A stretch of DNA of 32,074 bases, taken from assembly GCA_015056155.1 (NCBI GenBank), contig SVGU01000027.1:1-32074 (forward strand), written 5' to 3'. The notes under the pieces are model-generated. The model did no database searches. It saw nothing but the letters and a program-made list of their open reading frames with translations, and was not told the origin of the DNA. Numbering within the stretch: the stretch's first letter is position 1; every line of letters begins with the position of its first letter. Below, one piece after another: positions 1 to 7,743 of this stretch. The position numbers were made by a program, and so were the translations under genes. Source of the DNA: Clostridiales bacterium (GTDB lineage: Bacteria; Bacillota; Clostridia; Christensenellales; Aristaeellaceae).

Positions 1-1179
1 CTTGTTGGTGCAGCCGTTGAGGAAGTCGGAGTTGACCATCTCGCCGTCGCCGGTGTAGGCTTCCTTCTCGATGTCGCCGCCCTTGATGACCTCGATGATG
101 TCCACGCCGAACTTCTTGGCGAACTCCCAGTCGCGCTGGTCGTGGGCGGGAACGGCCATGATCGCGCCGGTGCCGTAGCCCATCATGACGTAGTCGGAGA
201 TGAAGATCGGCACTTCCTTGCCGGTCAGGGGGTTCACGCCGTTCAGGCCCTCGATGCGCAGGCCGGTCTTGTCCTTCACCAGCTGGGTGCGCTCGAACTC
301 GGTCTTCTTCGCGCACTCCTCGCGGTAGGCGACGATCGCGTCCATGTTGGCGATCTTATCGGCATACTTGTCGATCATGGGATGCTCGGGCGCCATGACC
401 ATGAACGTCACGCCGAAGAGGGTATCGGGGCGGGTGGTGTAAATCTGAAGCTTCTCATCGGTGTTCGTCACGGCGAAGTTCACGAACGCGCCGGTGGACT
501 TGCCGATCCAGTTGACCTGCTGCTGGGCGATGTTCTCGGGGTACTCGACGGACTTCAGGCCCTCGAGGAGCTTATCGGCATACTTGGTGATGCGCAGATA
601 CCACACGTCCTTGGGCAGCTGGATGACGTCGCCATGGCACACGTCGCACTTGCCGCCCTGGCTGTCCTCGTTGGACAGGACGACCTTGCAGGTGGGGCAG
701 TAGTTGACCAGGGTTTTGTCACGGAAGACCATGCCCTTCTCGAACAGCTTCAGGAAGATCCACTGGGTCCACTTGTAGTAGTTGGGATCGGTGGTGTCCA
801 CCTCACGGCTGTAATCGAAGGAGAAGCCCAGGCGCTTGAGCTGCGCGCGGAAGTGATCCACGTTCTGCTTGGTGACGATGGCAGGGTGGATGTTGTTCTT
901 GATGGCGAAGTTCTCTGTGGGCAGGCCGAAGGCGTCCCAGCCGATGGGGAACAGGACGTTGCAGCCCTCCATGCGGCGCTTGCGGGAGATGATGTCCATG
1001 GCCGTGTTGGAGCGGGGATGGCCCACGTGCAGGCCGTTTCCGCTGGGGTAGGGGAACTCGATCAGGCCGTAGAACTTGGGCTTGGAGTAGTCATTGGTGG
1101 CGGCGAAGGTCTGGTTGTCGTCCCAGTGCTTCTGCCATTTCGGCTCGATCTCTGCCGGGTTGTAGGGCTTGAATTCCAT
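1..1179 (-). CDS. leuS: Leucyl-tRNA synthetase, N-terminal part (runs off the window)
   Basis: This enzyme charges tRNA-Leu with leucine in the cytoplasm. Reading the minus strand from ATG at 1179 gives 393 open codons to the window edge, roughly the first half of a LeuRS. The class I HIGH motif appears as PYPSGNGLHVGH near residue 42, followed by the LeuRS-typical NVLFPIGWDAFGLPTE. A Cys-x2-Cys pair (NYCPTCK, later CDVCH) matches the zinc-binding insertion. The start of the CP1 editing domain follows, with TTRPDTLFGVTFMVMAPEHP and GYGTGAIMAVPAHDQRD. AAGGAGG lies 8 nt before the ATG. The gene is preceded by its own T-box and promoter, so it is regulated by leucyl-tRNA charging. No frameshift is visible. 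The KMSKS half of the protein is outside the window. Confidence 0.97.
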   Translation of the reverse strand, partial: MEFKPYNPAEIEPKWQKHWDDNQTFAATNDYSKPKFYGLIEFPYPSGNGLHVGHPRSNTAMDIISRKRRMEGCNVLFPIGWDAFGLPTENFAIKNNIHPAIVTKQNVDHFRAQLKRLGFSFDYSREVDTTDPNYYKWTQWIFLKLFEKGMVFRDKTLVNYCPTCKVVLSNEDSQGGKCDVCHGDVIQLPKDVWYLRITKYADKLLEGLKSVEYPENIAQQQVNWIGKSTGAFVNFAVTNTDEKLQIYTTRPDTLFGVTFMVMAPEHPMIDKYADKIANMDAIVAYREECAKKTEFERTQLVKDKTGLRIEGLNGVNPLTGKEVPIFISDYVMMGYGTGAIMAVPAHDQRDWEFAKKFGVDIIEVIKGGDIEKEAYTGDGEMVNSDFLNGCTNK

Positions 1180-1195
1180 GGGGATTGCCTCCTTG

Positions 1196-1457
1196 TCAGG
1201 TTGGTGGAGTATGGACAGCTTTTGCGGGACAAAAAAACGTTTCGCCCCTGCAAAAACGCAAAGACGAAACGTGATGTTTCGCGGTACCACTCTGCTTGCC
1301 TGCGCATGGCAGGCCACTCTTGCGCGTAACGTGCGCCAATCGCCGGAAAACCGGTATCACTCCCGGGCGAGCGGCCGTTCGCAGCCTGTCCGCGCTCACA
1401 CCAGCCGCGCGGCTCTCTGGTCAGGCTTGGGGACAGCGTTCCCGTTCATCGTGATGA
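1196..1457 (-). promoter_or_regulatory. T-box riboswitch leader of leuS
   Basis: Read on the minus strand, the leader has a Stem I-like region with an AGAGAGCCGCG segment and GGTGTGAGCGCGG. Further on is the T-box core GAGTGGTACCGCG (1280-1292), and then an intrinsic terminator hairpin. T-boxes bind uncharged tRNA and switch the antiterminator/terminator equilibrium. Position directly ahead of leuS implies tRNA-Leu. Leu codons CUG and CUC both occur in the region where the specifier should lie, and I cannot decide between them by eye. Confidence 0.93.
1231..1272 (-). terminator. T-box-controlled intrinsic terminator of leuS
   Basis: On the minus strand ACGTTTCG (1265-1272) pairs with CGAAACGT (1237-1244) and is followed by a run of T (1231-1237). 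The 5' arm lies just after the T-box core, as expected for a terminator competing with the antiterminator. Confidence 0.88.
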
Positions 1458-1463
1458 TGCTTG

Positions 1464-1492
1464 ATTATAGCACGTTTGGCGGCGGTTGTAAA
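1464..1492 (-). promoter_or_regulatory. Sigma-A promoter of the leuS T-box transcript
   Basis: On the minus strand TTTACA (1487-1492), a 17-bp spacer and TATAAT (1464-1469). Start of transcription is expected near 1457. Confidence 0.85.
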
Positions 1493-1554
1493 GCGGGAAA
1501 TCTTTTGGAATTACAGTTGCGTGGAAGTTGGTTTCATAGAATCATTTCTGAATA

Positions 1555-3444
1555 TCATTCTACATACTTGTATTCTCCGCAATAGGAACACTGGTAGACG
1601 CTGAAACCATATCCATCCTCCAACCAGACGAAATTATGATTGATCGGAGGTGTCTCTACCTCATATATATCTCCACAGTAGGTACATTCATAATGATCGA
1701 AGGTGCCCCATACGCAAGCGAGTCCTTCAGACCATATCAATGAATAATTGTGGCCAGTCAGAGGTAAATCTTCACTATAGGTTCTCCCGCAGTTGCTACA
1801 CCGGTAAATGCGAGAGCCTTTTGATGTACATGTCGCAGGCGATATCTCAGCAAGTGAATAATCGTGACCAGTAGAGGGGGTTTCGTCATAATAGTAATCT
1901 CCGCAATGACATTTATAGATGTAGAGGCCGGAGGTCTCGCATGATGCAGACCGGACTAGACTGCCCGAATCGTAGGAGTGCCCGGTTGCGGAAATCGGCC
2001 AAGAGTCTGCAACATAACCGCAAATTGTACAGATACTGGCATTTTCTCCGTCTTCTACACAGGTGGGGCTCTTCAATTGCTTGGTAGCAGTACGATGACC
2101 GGTGGCAGAGATTGTATCATTGAAACTATAGCCGCAACTTGTACAGGTGTATGTAATTGTTCCGTTATTTGTGCATGTGGCATTGATGGTTTCGCGAGAA
2201 GCCATCTGGAGATGTTCGCACATTGCGTAAGTTTCGGCGACTGCTGAGATGCCAACGACGAATTCCTTTTCATCTAATGCTACAACACGATAGGAATTAA
2301 AGTAATTGATGTATGCGCCAGTGTCCAAATGGGTTGTGTGCGATGTTGTACCAATGGAAACCATGGAACTTGATTCGCTCCCCTTACCTTTAGCTCTGTA
2401 GACAGCATACTCTTTGGCTTTGGATACAGAGTTCCATGAAAGGCTAACCCCGGAGCCATTAAAATTGACTGAGGTGATCGAGAATAGTGTAACAACTCTT
2501 ATCTCGGATACACCAATGACCACATCATTTTGATCGTGTGCATCAATACGATATGAGGTAGATTGTCTGGAATACACGCTTGCATCTTGGTATGTTGTTG
2601 TGGTTGTAGTTGCAATCGTTGTAGGGGAGACAGTCTTGTTGTTGGTTTTGTCCATGTGATTGATGGTGTATTTCTTTGCCCCGGGAACGGGATTCCATGT
2701 AAGCTTAACACCCGTACCAACATAATCAATGGATTTGAACAGGAATACCGTAGGTTCAGGCGCAGGGGCTGCTGGTACAGAGGTGTCGCTTTCGTCTCCA
2801 CGGGTAGAGGTGTCAAGATTGGGAGTCGGAGTCGGTGTTGGTGTTGGAGTCGGTGTTGGAGTCGGTGTCGGTGTTGGAGTCGGAGTCGGTGTTGGTGTCG
2901 GAGTCGGTGTTGGTGTTGGAGTCGGTGTTGGTGTTGGAGTCGGTGTTGGTGTTGGAGTCGGAGTCGGAGTCAGTGTGGGAGACGGTTCAGACACAGAAGC
3001 CGTTGAGGATATGAAAGCTGATGTAGGAGTTGGGGTCGGAGTGGAAGTTGGTGTTTCATAGACCACAGGTGTGCATGCAGCAAGTGCGGTCAGTTCGTCC
3101 AGTGTCACGATCAATGCACCATTACGGCCGTGGCTTGGTGTCAGCTTATGATCGTTACAGTAATCCTCATAGGCATAGTAAGTCTCCGCATCAAAGTCGC
3201 CTGTCAGGCTTCCCTGATAGTACCCCAGCTTTTGCAACTGAAGCTGCAGTTCCTGCACATTGCGGCTGCTTTTGTCCCCGAAGGTAGCAAAGGCTTCGTT
3301 GCTCAGCAGAAGGTATGCGGCAGTGGCGCAGATCGCCAGAAGCAGCACGATGAACAGCCACAACGGAATGCTGATGTGGTGTGGCTTGTTTGGTATGCCG
3401 CTGTCGGTGCGGTATTTTCCGCTGCCGCGGGTGGAGTCGGACAT
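1555..3444 (-). CDS. Membrane-anchored surface protein: PG-binding-like domain, Thr-Pro linker, FN3-like and CxxC repeats
   Basis: This is a 629-residue protein. I chose ATG 3444 because AAAGGAAGTG lies just upstream; a longer frame would start before the promoter. Residues 28-47 form one hydrophobic helix after a basic N-terminus, so the protein is probably an N-in, C-out signal-anchor protein. Next comes a peptidoglycan-binding-1-like segment (VQELQLQLQKLGYYQGSLTGDF). A long Thr-Pro dipeptide tract follows, then two Ig/FN3-like units with TWNPVPGAKKY and SWNSVSKAKEY. The C-terminus carries about six repeats of the pattern TCT-x2-G-x3-Y-x-C-x2-CG with a GH pair, probably zinc-ribbon-like. 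Such CxxC repeats are common in clostridial surface proteins, and the giant protein at 10.6-17.1 kb has them too. Role unknown; cell-wall contact is an inference. Confidence 0.85.
   Translation of the reverse strand: MSDSTRGSGKYRTDSGIPNKPHHISIPLWLFIVLLLAICATAAYLLLSNEAFATFGDKSSRNVQELQLQLQKLGYYQGSLTGDFDAETYYAYEDYCNDHKLTPSHGRNGALIVTLDELTALAACTPVVYETPTSTPTPTPTSAFISSTASVSEPSPTLTPTPTPTPTPTPTPTPTPTPTPTPTPTPTPTPTPTPTPTPTPTPTPTPTPNLDTSTRGDESDTSVPAAPAPEPTVFLFKSIDYVGTGVKLTWNPVPGAKKYTINHMDKTNNKTVSPTTIATTTTTTYQDASVYSRQSTSYRIDAHDQNDVVIGVSEIRVVTLFSITSVNFNGSGVSLSWNSVSKAKEYAVYRAKGKGSESSSMVSIGTTSHTTHLDTGAYINYFNSYRVVALDEKEFVVGISAVAETYAMCEHLQMASRETINATCTNNGTITYTCTSCGYSFNDTISATGHRTATKQLKSPTCVEDGENASICTICGYVADSWPISATGHSYDSGSLVRSASCETSGLYIYKCHCGDYYYDETPSTGHDYSLAEISPATCTSKGSRIYRCSNCGRTYSEDLPLTGHNYSLIWSEGLACVWGTFDHYECTYCGDIYEVETPPINHNFVWLEDGYGFSVYQCSYCGEYKYVE
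2818..2970 (-). repeat. Thr-Pro codon repeat tract
   Basis: About 150 bp of tandem ACN-CCN codons (seen on + as ggagtcggtgttggt units) encode an uninterrupted Thr-Pro spacer. It is probably an extended wall-spanning linker and likely to vary in length between strains. Confidence 0.9.
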
Positions 3445-3480
3445 GTCATTCACTTCCTTTTGCATACAAATATTTCCTGT

Positions 3481-3509
3481 ATTATAGCACGATAGTGCGC
3501 CAAATGCAA
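3481..3509 (-). promoter_or_regulatory. Promoter of the CxxC-repeat surface protein
   Basis: On the minus strand TTGCAT (3504-3509), a 17-bp spacer and TATAAT (3481-3486). It begins immediately after the terminator of the SH3b gene. Confidence 0.75.
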
Positions 3510-3511
3510 GG

Positions 3512-3542
3512 AAAAAGCCCCATACCATACAATGGTTGGGGC
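3512..3542 (-). terminator. Intrinsic terminator of the SH3b gene
   Basis: On the minus strand GCCCCAACCAT pairs with ATGGTATGGGGC with one bulged base and a three-base loop, followed by TTTTT. It sits just after the SH3b stop codon. Confidence 0.88.
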
Positions 3543-3549
3543 TGCAGGA

Positions 3550-4470
3550 TCACCGCACCTCCGCCACGCCGGAGGAGATCCAGCAGTAGACGCCGTCGAC
3601 GCGGATCTGGTACCACTGCTTGCCGTTGGCGGCGGTGTCCACGTCGAGGATCTCGTAGCGCTCATAGCGCTGCACGTAGGCGACGATGGGGTAGGAGGTG
3701 CCGGCGGCGCTGCGGGCGTTGGCGCTCTGGGCGATGATGGCGCAGGTCTGCCCGACGGGATAGGGCTTGTAGCTGCCCGAGGAGGGCGTCCGGGAGGAGG
3801 AGCTGCTGCCGGAGGAGGAGCTGCTGCTCCCGCCGCTGATGTAGGGGGTGGAGACGTACACGCTGTCGTTCTTCGCGATGCCCGAGGAGATCCAGCCGAG
3901 GCGGCCGTCCACGCGGATCTGGTACCAGATCTTGTGCGCGTCGGATACGTCCGTGTCCAGGACGACATAGCGCTCCTTGCCGTACACATACCCGACGGTG
4001 TAGTATTCCGTGCCGGCGCCGCTGCGGGCCCGGGCACTGCGGGCGTTGATGGTGATGGAGGTGCCGATGAGGGTGTAGGCGTTGACCTGCCGGGCGTCCA
4101 GCGCGTTGCTGGCGTCCACCTGGACCAGCGAGGCGCTGACCCAGACCTCATAGCCGTCCCAGTCGATCTCGATCCAGCTGCGGCCGTTGCCGTTGAGGTA
4201 ATAGTCGGTGATCTCGTAGACCTCGCCGGGGATGGCGACGCCCACCTTCAGGGAGTATTCGCTGGCGCTCTCGCGGAAATTGCCGGAATGGATGATCTCC
4301 GCCGTGCCGCCGATGGCATCCTTGCCCAGCATCCGGGCCAGCTCCTGCAGGTCCTCGTTGGAGGGCTTGCTGGTCCAGCGGGGGATGGCGGTCAGGCCGT
4401 CGGCGAGGGAAAGCTGGCAGGGAACGAGCAGCAGCACCAGCATGAGGGCGGCGATGAATCTTTTCAGCAT
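3550..4470 (-). CDS. Secreted protein with three SH3b domains
   Basis: A 306-residue secreted protein. Residues 1-24 are a signal peptide (MLKRFIAALMLVLLLVPC, then LSLADG). Three bacterial SH3 (SH3b) modules follow at roughly 58-118, 140-203 and 243-305. Modules two and three share NARS-x4-GAGT/AAGT, YEILDVDT/YVVLDTDV and WYQIRVDG-x3-WISSG. A Ser-rich linker of about 22 residues separates them. SH3b domains usually bind peptidoglycan stem peptides or cross-bridges, so a wall-associated role is likely, but no catalytic domain is present. ATG 4470 is preferred over GTG 4473 because it leaves 7 nt to the AAGGAGG at 4478-4484. It is transcribed divergently from the operon starting at 4623. Confidence 0.9.
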   Translation of the reverse strand: MLKRFIAALMLVLLLVPCQLSLADGLTAIPRWTSKPSNEDLQELARMLGKDAIGGTAEIIHSGNFRESASEYSLKVGVAIPGEVYEITDYYLNGNGRSWIEIDWDGYEVWVSASLVQVDASNALDARQVNAYTLIGTSITINARSARARSGAGTEYYTVGYVYGKERYVVLDTDVSDAHKIWYQIRVDGRLGWISSGIAKNDSVYVSTPYISGGSSSSSSGSSSSSRTPSSGSYKPYPVGQTCAIIAQSANARSAAGTSYPIVAYVQRYERYEILDVDTAANGKQWYQIRVDGVYCWISSGVAEVR

Positions 4471-4517
4471 CACGATGCCTCCTTATATGTCGTTCAGCGC
4501 AGGATGGTTCTGTCAGA

Positions 4518-4547
4518 ATTGTATCACAGGGATGCAAGGAGTGTCAA
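4518..4547 (-). promoter_or_regulatory. Promoter of the SH3b gene
   Basis: On the minus strand TTGACA (4542-4547), an 18-bp spacer and TACAAT (4518-4523). It lies back to back with the divergent promoter at 4557-4585. Confidence 0.75.
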
Positions 4548-4556
4548 CGCCGGCGG

Positions 4557-4585
4557 TTGCGCGACACAGGGGGATGTGGTATAAT
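4557..4585 (+). promoter_or_regulatory. Promoter of the three-paralog operon
   Basis: TTGCGC (4557-4562), a 17-bp spacer and TATAAT (4580-4585), about 38 bp ahead of the GTG start at 4623. Confidence 0.7.
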
Positions 4586-4622
4586 TGGTCATATATGGGT
4601 GCAATACGAAGGAGGAATATGG

Positions 4623-5213
4623 GTGAAGAAGCTGATTCAGGTGATCGCGCCGCTGTGGAAGAACGGAAATTTCACGGAAATCAAATACAAGATGAGCCAC
4701 AGCGAGGAGGGCCTTGAGTGTACGGAGGACAGCAACGGCCTGACGGCGCACTACATCCAGTATGTGGAGAATGATGGGCACGGTCCGTCCCACTTCAAGA
4801 GCTGCTGGGTGCTGCGTATGACGGAGACGCAGGCGCGGGGCGCGAGAATGTACCTGCGCGCGAAATACCCGGAGATCAGCGATGAGCGGCTGGAGGATCG
4901 CTTCTTCGGGGCGATCGAGCGCTCTTTTGCGTCCTTCCAGTCGGGCAACAACAGGTTCTGGGGCTGGATCATCGGCTGGTTCGTTATTGCGGTGCTGATC
5001 AACACGGCGATTGTGATCGCGGAGGAAAAGAATCCTTACTCCGGGCTGATCCGGTTTCTGATGGCCATCCGCCTCTGGCTCGCCTTCGGGACGGGCGGAC
5101 TGGTGTTTGCGATCTCCCGAATCCCGCACCGGAAGCGGAAGGCAGCGCTGGCGTTCTTCCAGGATGGATCGGCGGAGACGATCTGCACAAAGCTTCAGGA
5201 GATGGAAGAATGA
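4623..5213 (+). CDS. Two-TM membrane protein, first of three tandem paralogs
   Basis: A 196-residue protein of unknown function. GTG at 4623 is chosen because GAAGGAGG ends 7 nt before it and upstream codons would overlap the promoter. The first 110 or so residues are soluble and mixed in character (IAPLWKNG, NGLTAHYIQYVEN, RMTETQARGARMYLRA, DERLEDRFFGAIERSF). Two hydrophobic helices follow near residues 120-136 and 148-168. The protein ends in a short basic, probably cytoplasmic tail. The same order (LW motif, DGL-A-Y strand, M-T/S-x3-L/A-x-G helix, two TMs, RR-K tail) is found in the next two genes. Its stop overlaps the next start (ATGA), so translation is coupled. No family is recognised. 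Confidence 0.85.
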   Translation: MKKLIQVIAPLWKNGNFTEIKYKMSHSEEGLECTEDSNGLTAHYIQYVENDGHGPSHFKSCWVLRMTETQARGARMYLRAKYPEISDERLEDRFFGAIERSFASFQSGNNRFWGWIIGWFVIAVLINTAIVIAEEKNPYSGLIRFLMAIRLWLAFGTGGLVFAISRIPHRKRKAALAFFQDGSAETICTKLQEMEE

Positions 5214-5764
5214 GAAGAGAAGCAATCGTAGAGGCGCTCACCTGCCTGTGGCAGCCGGGCGAACTGCACTATCAGATGGATTACGGCCACACCTATCCGG
5301 TGGAGGTCGCGGTCAGCGAAGAAGGGCTGATCGCGCAAAAGCGGATCAACAACGAAAACAGTCAGCGGACCTATGAGGTGCGGATGACCCCGGCGGTGCT
5401 GGAGGGCTTCCGGCAGGCAGTCCGCGGCTGCACGGACGCAGAGGATGACGAACAGGTCCTCCAGGCGCTGCAGAACATGCTGGCAGAGTCCTATGACCGG
5501 TACTGGAAGGGCACCCTCCGCCGGGGGCTCCTGATGGGGCTGACGGCGGGCGCGGCGGTGATGGTGATCGTCGGGATCACCAACGGTCCGCTGGGCGAGG
5601 CGCCTCCGGCTCTGATGCTGGGCGGCGCCGCACTGGGCTTTGTGGGCTGGCTGCTGATCTACGGCCGGCGGATGAAGATCCGGCAGCTGTGGGGCGAGGA
5701 AGGCCCGAAGGATGCGGAGGGCGTCCTGCAGGCGCTGGAAAAGACGGACGGACTGATGAGGTGA
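5210..5764 (+). CDS. Two-TM membrane protein, second of three tandem paralogs
   Basis: A 184-residue protein of unknown function that overlaps the preceding gene by 4 nt. The N-terminal domain has ALTCLWQPG, SEEGLIAQKR and RMTPAVLEGFRQAV at positions matching those of its neighbours. It is followed by two hydrophobic helices near residues 106-124 and 132-150 and the basic segment GRRMKIRQLWGEEG. Sequence identity to the flanking paralogs is low, and the relationship rests on motif order and topology. The soluble domain and short basic tail are most simply placed in the cytoplasm, which is an inference. Confidence 0.82.
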   Translation: MRREAIVEALTCLWQPGELHYQMDYGHTYPVEVAVSEEGLIAQKRINNENSQRTYEVRMTPAVLEGFRQAVRGCTDAEDDEQVLQALQNMLAESYDRYWKGTLRRGLLMGLTAGAAVMVIVGITNGPLGEAPPALMLGGAALGFVGWLLIYGRRMKIRQLWGEEGPKDAEGVLQALEKTDGLMR

Positions 5765-5771
5765 TGCCAGC

Positions 5772-6899
5772 ATGAATCTGGATGCGCTGACAGAGGTGCT
5801 GAGCCTGTTGTGGGACAGCCGTTACCATCCCGGCTGGCAGTACAAGCGATCCCACGGCGAGGGCGTGGCGTTCGAGATGCAGGAGGACGGCCTGCAGGCG
5901 GTCTATGTGTTCAAGGACGAGAGCGTGGAAGGCTCGAAGAGCACGGCAGGGCTGCATATGAGCGCTCCGCAGCTGCGGGGCGTGCTGCGGTGGATCCGGG
6001 TATCCGTCGACCGCGAGCTGACGGAGGATGAATACCGCTTCTATCTCAGGAGATGCCTGGACGATTCCGCGCCCCGGTGGAGAAAAAAGTGGCAGGGGCC
6101 GTGGTTCTGGGGCGGACTGGCGTTTTTCGGCGCCATGGCGCTGTATGCGGCGCTGGGGTCTGTGGGGCAGAACCGGGCGGAGGTATGGCCTCCGATGCTG
6201 GCGCTGCTCTTCGGGGCGATGCGGCTCATCGCCTGCGTGCTGATCGTGGCGCTGGCGGCTTATGTCCCCGGCAGCGGCAGGAGGAAGCTGAAGCGGGAGG
6301 TGCGGTCCTTCTGGTACGGCACGGAGGATGACGTATACAACGGCCTGATGCGCGTCGCGCCGATGGCGGAGCGCGGCGTCTCCGGCGGGCTCAACATGGG
6401 CATCGCCGGGCTGATGCTCCTGTGCATCCTGGGCTGCGTGACGCCGTATCTGCTGCCGGAGGAGGTCTTCCAGACGAAGATCGAGATCGCGGCGAAGAAC
6501 GCGGGCACATGGACGGATGCGGACCAGGCCTGCCGGGAGCTGCGGGGCTGCGAGCCGGAGGAGATCGTCGCACTGCTGCGGGAGGAGATCACCGACCCCG
6601 GCATCCCCGGAATGGGCAGGAGCCGGACGTCGCGGGCGCTGCTGTTCGGAAAGACGGCCTGCTGGCTGGCGGAGACGGGCGATATCCCGGCGGAGGACGC
6701 GCAGCAGCTGGCGAAGCTGGCGCTGGAGGGGATCGACCCGCACAAGATCACGACGGAGGAGCAGTCCGGGACGATCGGCGTGCTGCTGCGGTGGTGCCCG
6801 GCGGAGGACCTGGCGCGCTTCCTTGCGCTGATGGAGGGAGAGCGGGAGCTGTCCCCGGAGATGCAGAGGCAGCTGGACCACCTGCGGAAACAGCCATGA
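5772..6899 (+). CDS. Membrane protein, third of three tandem paralogs with an added C-terminal helical domain
   Basis: A 375-residue protein of unknown function, starting 7 bp after the preceding stop with GAGGTG upstream. It repeats the shared architecture: VLSLLWDSRYH, QEDGLQAVYVFKDE, HMSAPQLRGVLRWI, then two TM helices near residues 110-130 and 140-165. After a basic stretch and RSFWYGTEDD there is a third TM helix (NMGIAGLMLLCILGCV). A further 150 or so residues are rich in acidic helices and have no hydrophobic segment, possibly a helical solenoid. This extension is absent from the first two paralogs, so the protein may be the larger partner of a complex. A terminator follows directly. 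Confidence 0.83.
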   Translation: MNLDALTEVLSLLWDSRYHPGWQYKRSHGEGVAFEMQEDGLQAVYVFKDESVEGSKSTAGLHMSAPQLRGVLRWIRVSVDRELTEDEYRFYLRRCLDDSAPRWRKKWQGPWFWGGLAFFGAMALYAALGSVGQNRAEVWPPMLALLFGAMRLIACVLIVALAAYVPGSGRRKLKREVRSFWYGTEDDVYNGLMRVAPMAERGVSGGLNMGIAGLMLLCILGCVTPYLLPEEVFQTKIEIAAKNAGTWTDADQACRELRGCEPEEIVALLREEITDPGIPGMGRSRTSRALLFGKTACWLAETGDIPAEDAQQLAKLALEGIDPHKITTEEQSGTIGVLLRWCPAEDLARFLALMEGERELSPEMQRQLDHLRKQP

Positions 6900-6904
6900 A
6901 AATA

Positions 6905-6950
6905 CGGGAACGATGCAGCCCTGGACAGGCGGTCGTTCCCGTTGCTTTTT
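6905..6950 (+). terminator. Intrinsic terminator of the three-paralog operon
   Basis: CGGGAACGA (6905-6913) pairs with TCGTTCCCG (6933-6941) and is followed by TTGCTTTTT. Confidence 0.9.
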
Positions 6951-7743
6951 GTTGGATTGGTGGGTGGTGCGGAGAGGAGGCGGCTTTCTCTTTTGGAATT
7001 AGTCTGTTTTGTTACTTGGGGGCCGCTTTCGCCCGTCGAAAGCGGCGCAAAGCCGCCGGGGGGAAGCGAAAAAAGCGCTTCCCCCCGGACCCCCTCGCGT
7101 CCTTAGCGGGTTGCGCGCGCGGCTGCACAGTCTGGCGGCTCTGGATGCAGAGGATCGCCTGAATTTCCGCTTTCAGCGGAAGCGATCCTCTGCATAATCG
7201 CCGCATCTTTTCCTTTGTTTGTTGAGCGGCAGCCGCACAGCAGCTTGGCGAACCGCGGCATGCCGCTTCCTTTGATGGTGGTATGTGCCGTGGCCTGCCG
7301 CCACCGTTGCGGGTGGCATGTACGAGGGGGGATGCGTGCGACAGCACGCCACCCCATCAGAGGCAGTAAGTCCCGTACCCCACCGCAGGTGGGGGCCGCC
7401 TCCCACTACACCAAAAGGAAAGACGAGTCGGGGCGACGCGAGAACTCTGTGAGCTCCGCTCACAGATTCGAGCCAAAGCGCGCACAACAAGGTGCATGAA
7501 GCCTTCGCCCCCACGCTGCACAAAGGTGCAGCCGTGATCCGCCGTGCCATGCACGGCGGGCGCTCAACTCCGCATGGCGCAGCCGCACGAGCGCGTCGCG
7601 GCGCACCTGTCGTGCGCCGTGACCCCCGCAAGGAAGCCGACAACAAACACCCCCCAAAACGGGTCAAGGGTCGAAGACCCTTGCAGGGTCCCGGGACAGA
7701 GTCCCGGGCCGCCGGAGGCCCCCGTTCATCGCCCTCCGCCCCC
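6951..7743. other. Non-coding, palindrome-rich intergenic stretch
   Basis: Almost 800 bp without a convincing gene; the open frames here lack plausible starts or coding character. It holds at least five strong inverted repeats. These are CCGCTTTCG/CGAAAGCGG (7023-7045), a 13-bp G-rich stem (7056-7088), a nested 14-bp stem around a second hairpin (7145-7195), AAGGGTC/GACCCTT (7666-7682) and GTCCCGGG repeated twice (7688-7710). No RNA family is recognised. It may be a cluster of REP-like elements, and the last two hairpins may help end AraC-gene transcription. Confidence 0.6.
7145..7195. repeat. Nested perfect inverted repeat
   Basis: ATGCAGAGGATCGC (7145-7158) is perfectly complementary to 7182-7195. 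The interior contains a second stem (TTCCGC with GCGGAA). No T-run follows on either strand, so a simple terminator is unlikely; a REP-like element is a better guess. Confidence 0.75.

Noticed and set aside
142-1329. A 395-codon + strand frame at the left end
   Set aside because: It is opposite leuS, whose LeuRS motifs are unmistakable; it also runs through the T-box.
2818-2970. Possible CRISPR or tandem satellite
   Set aside because: The units are 6-bp-type codon repeats in frame inside a gene, without spacers.
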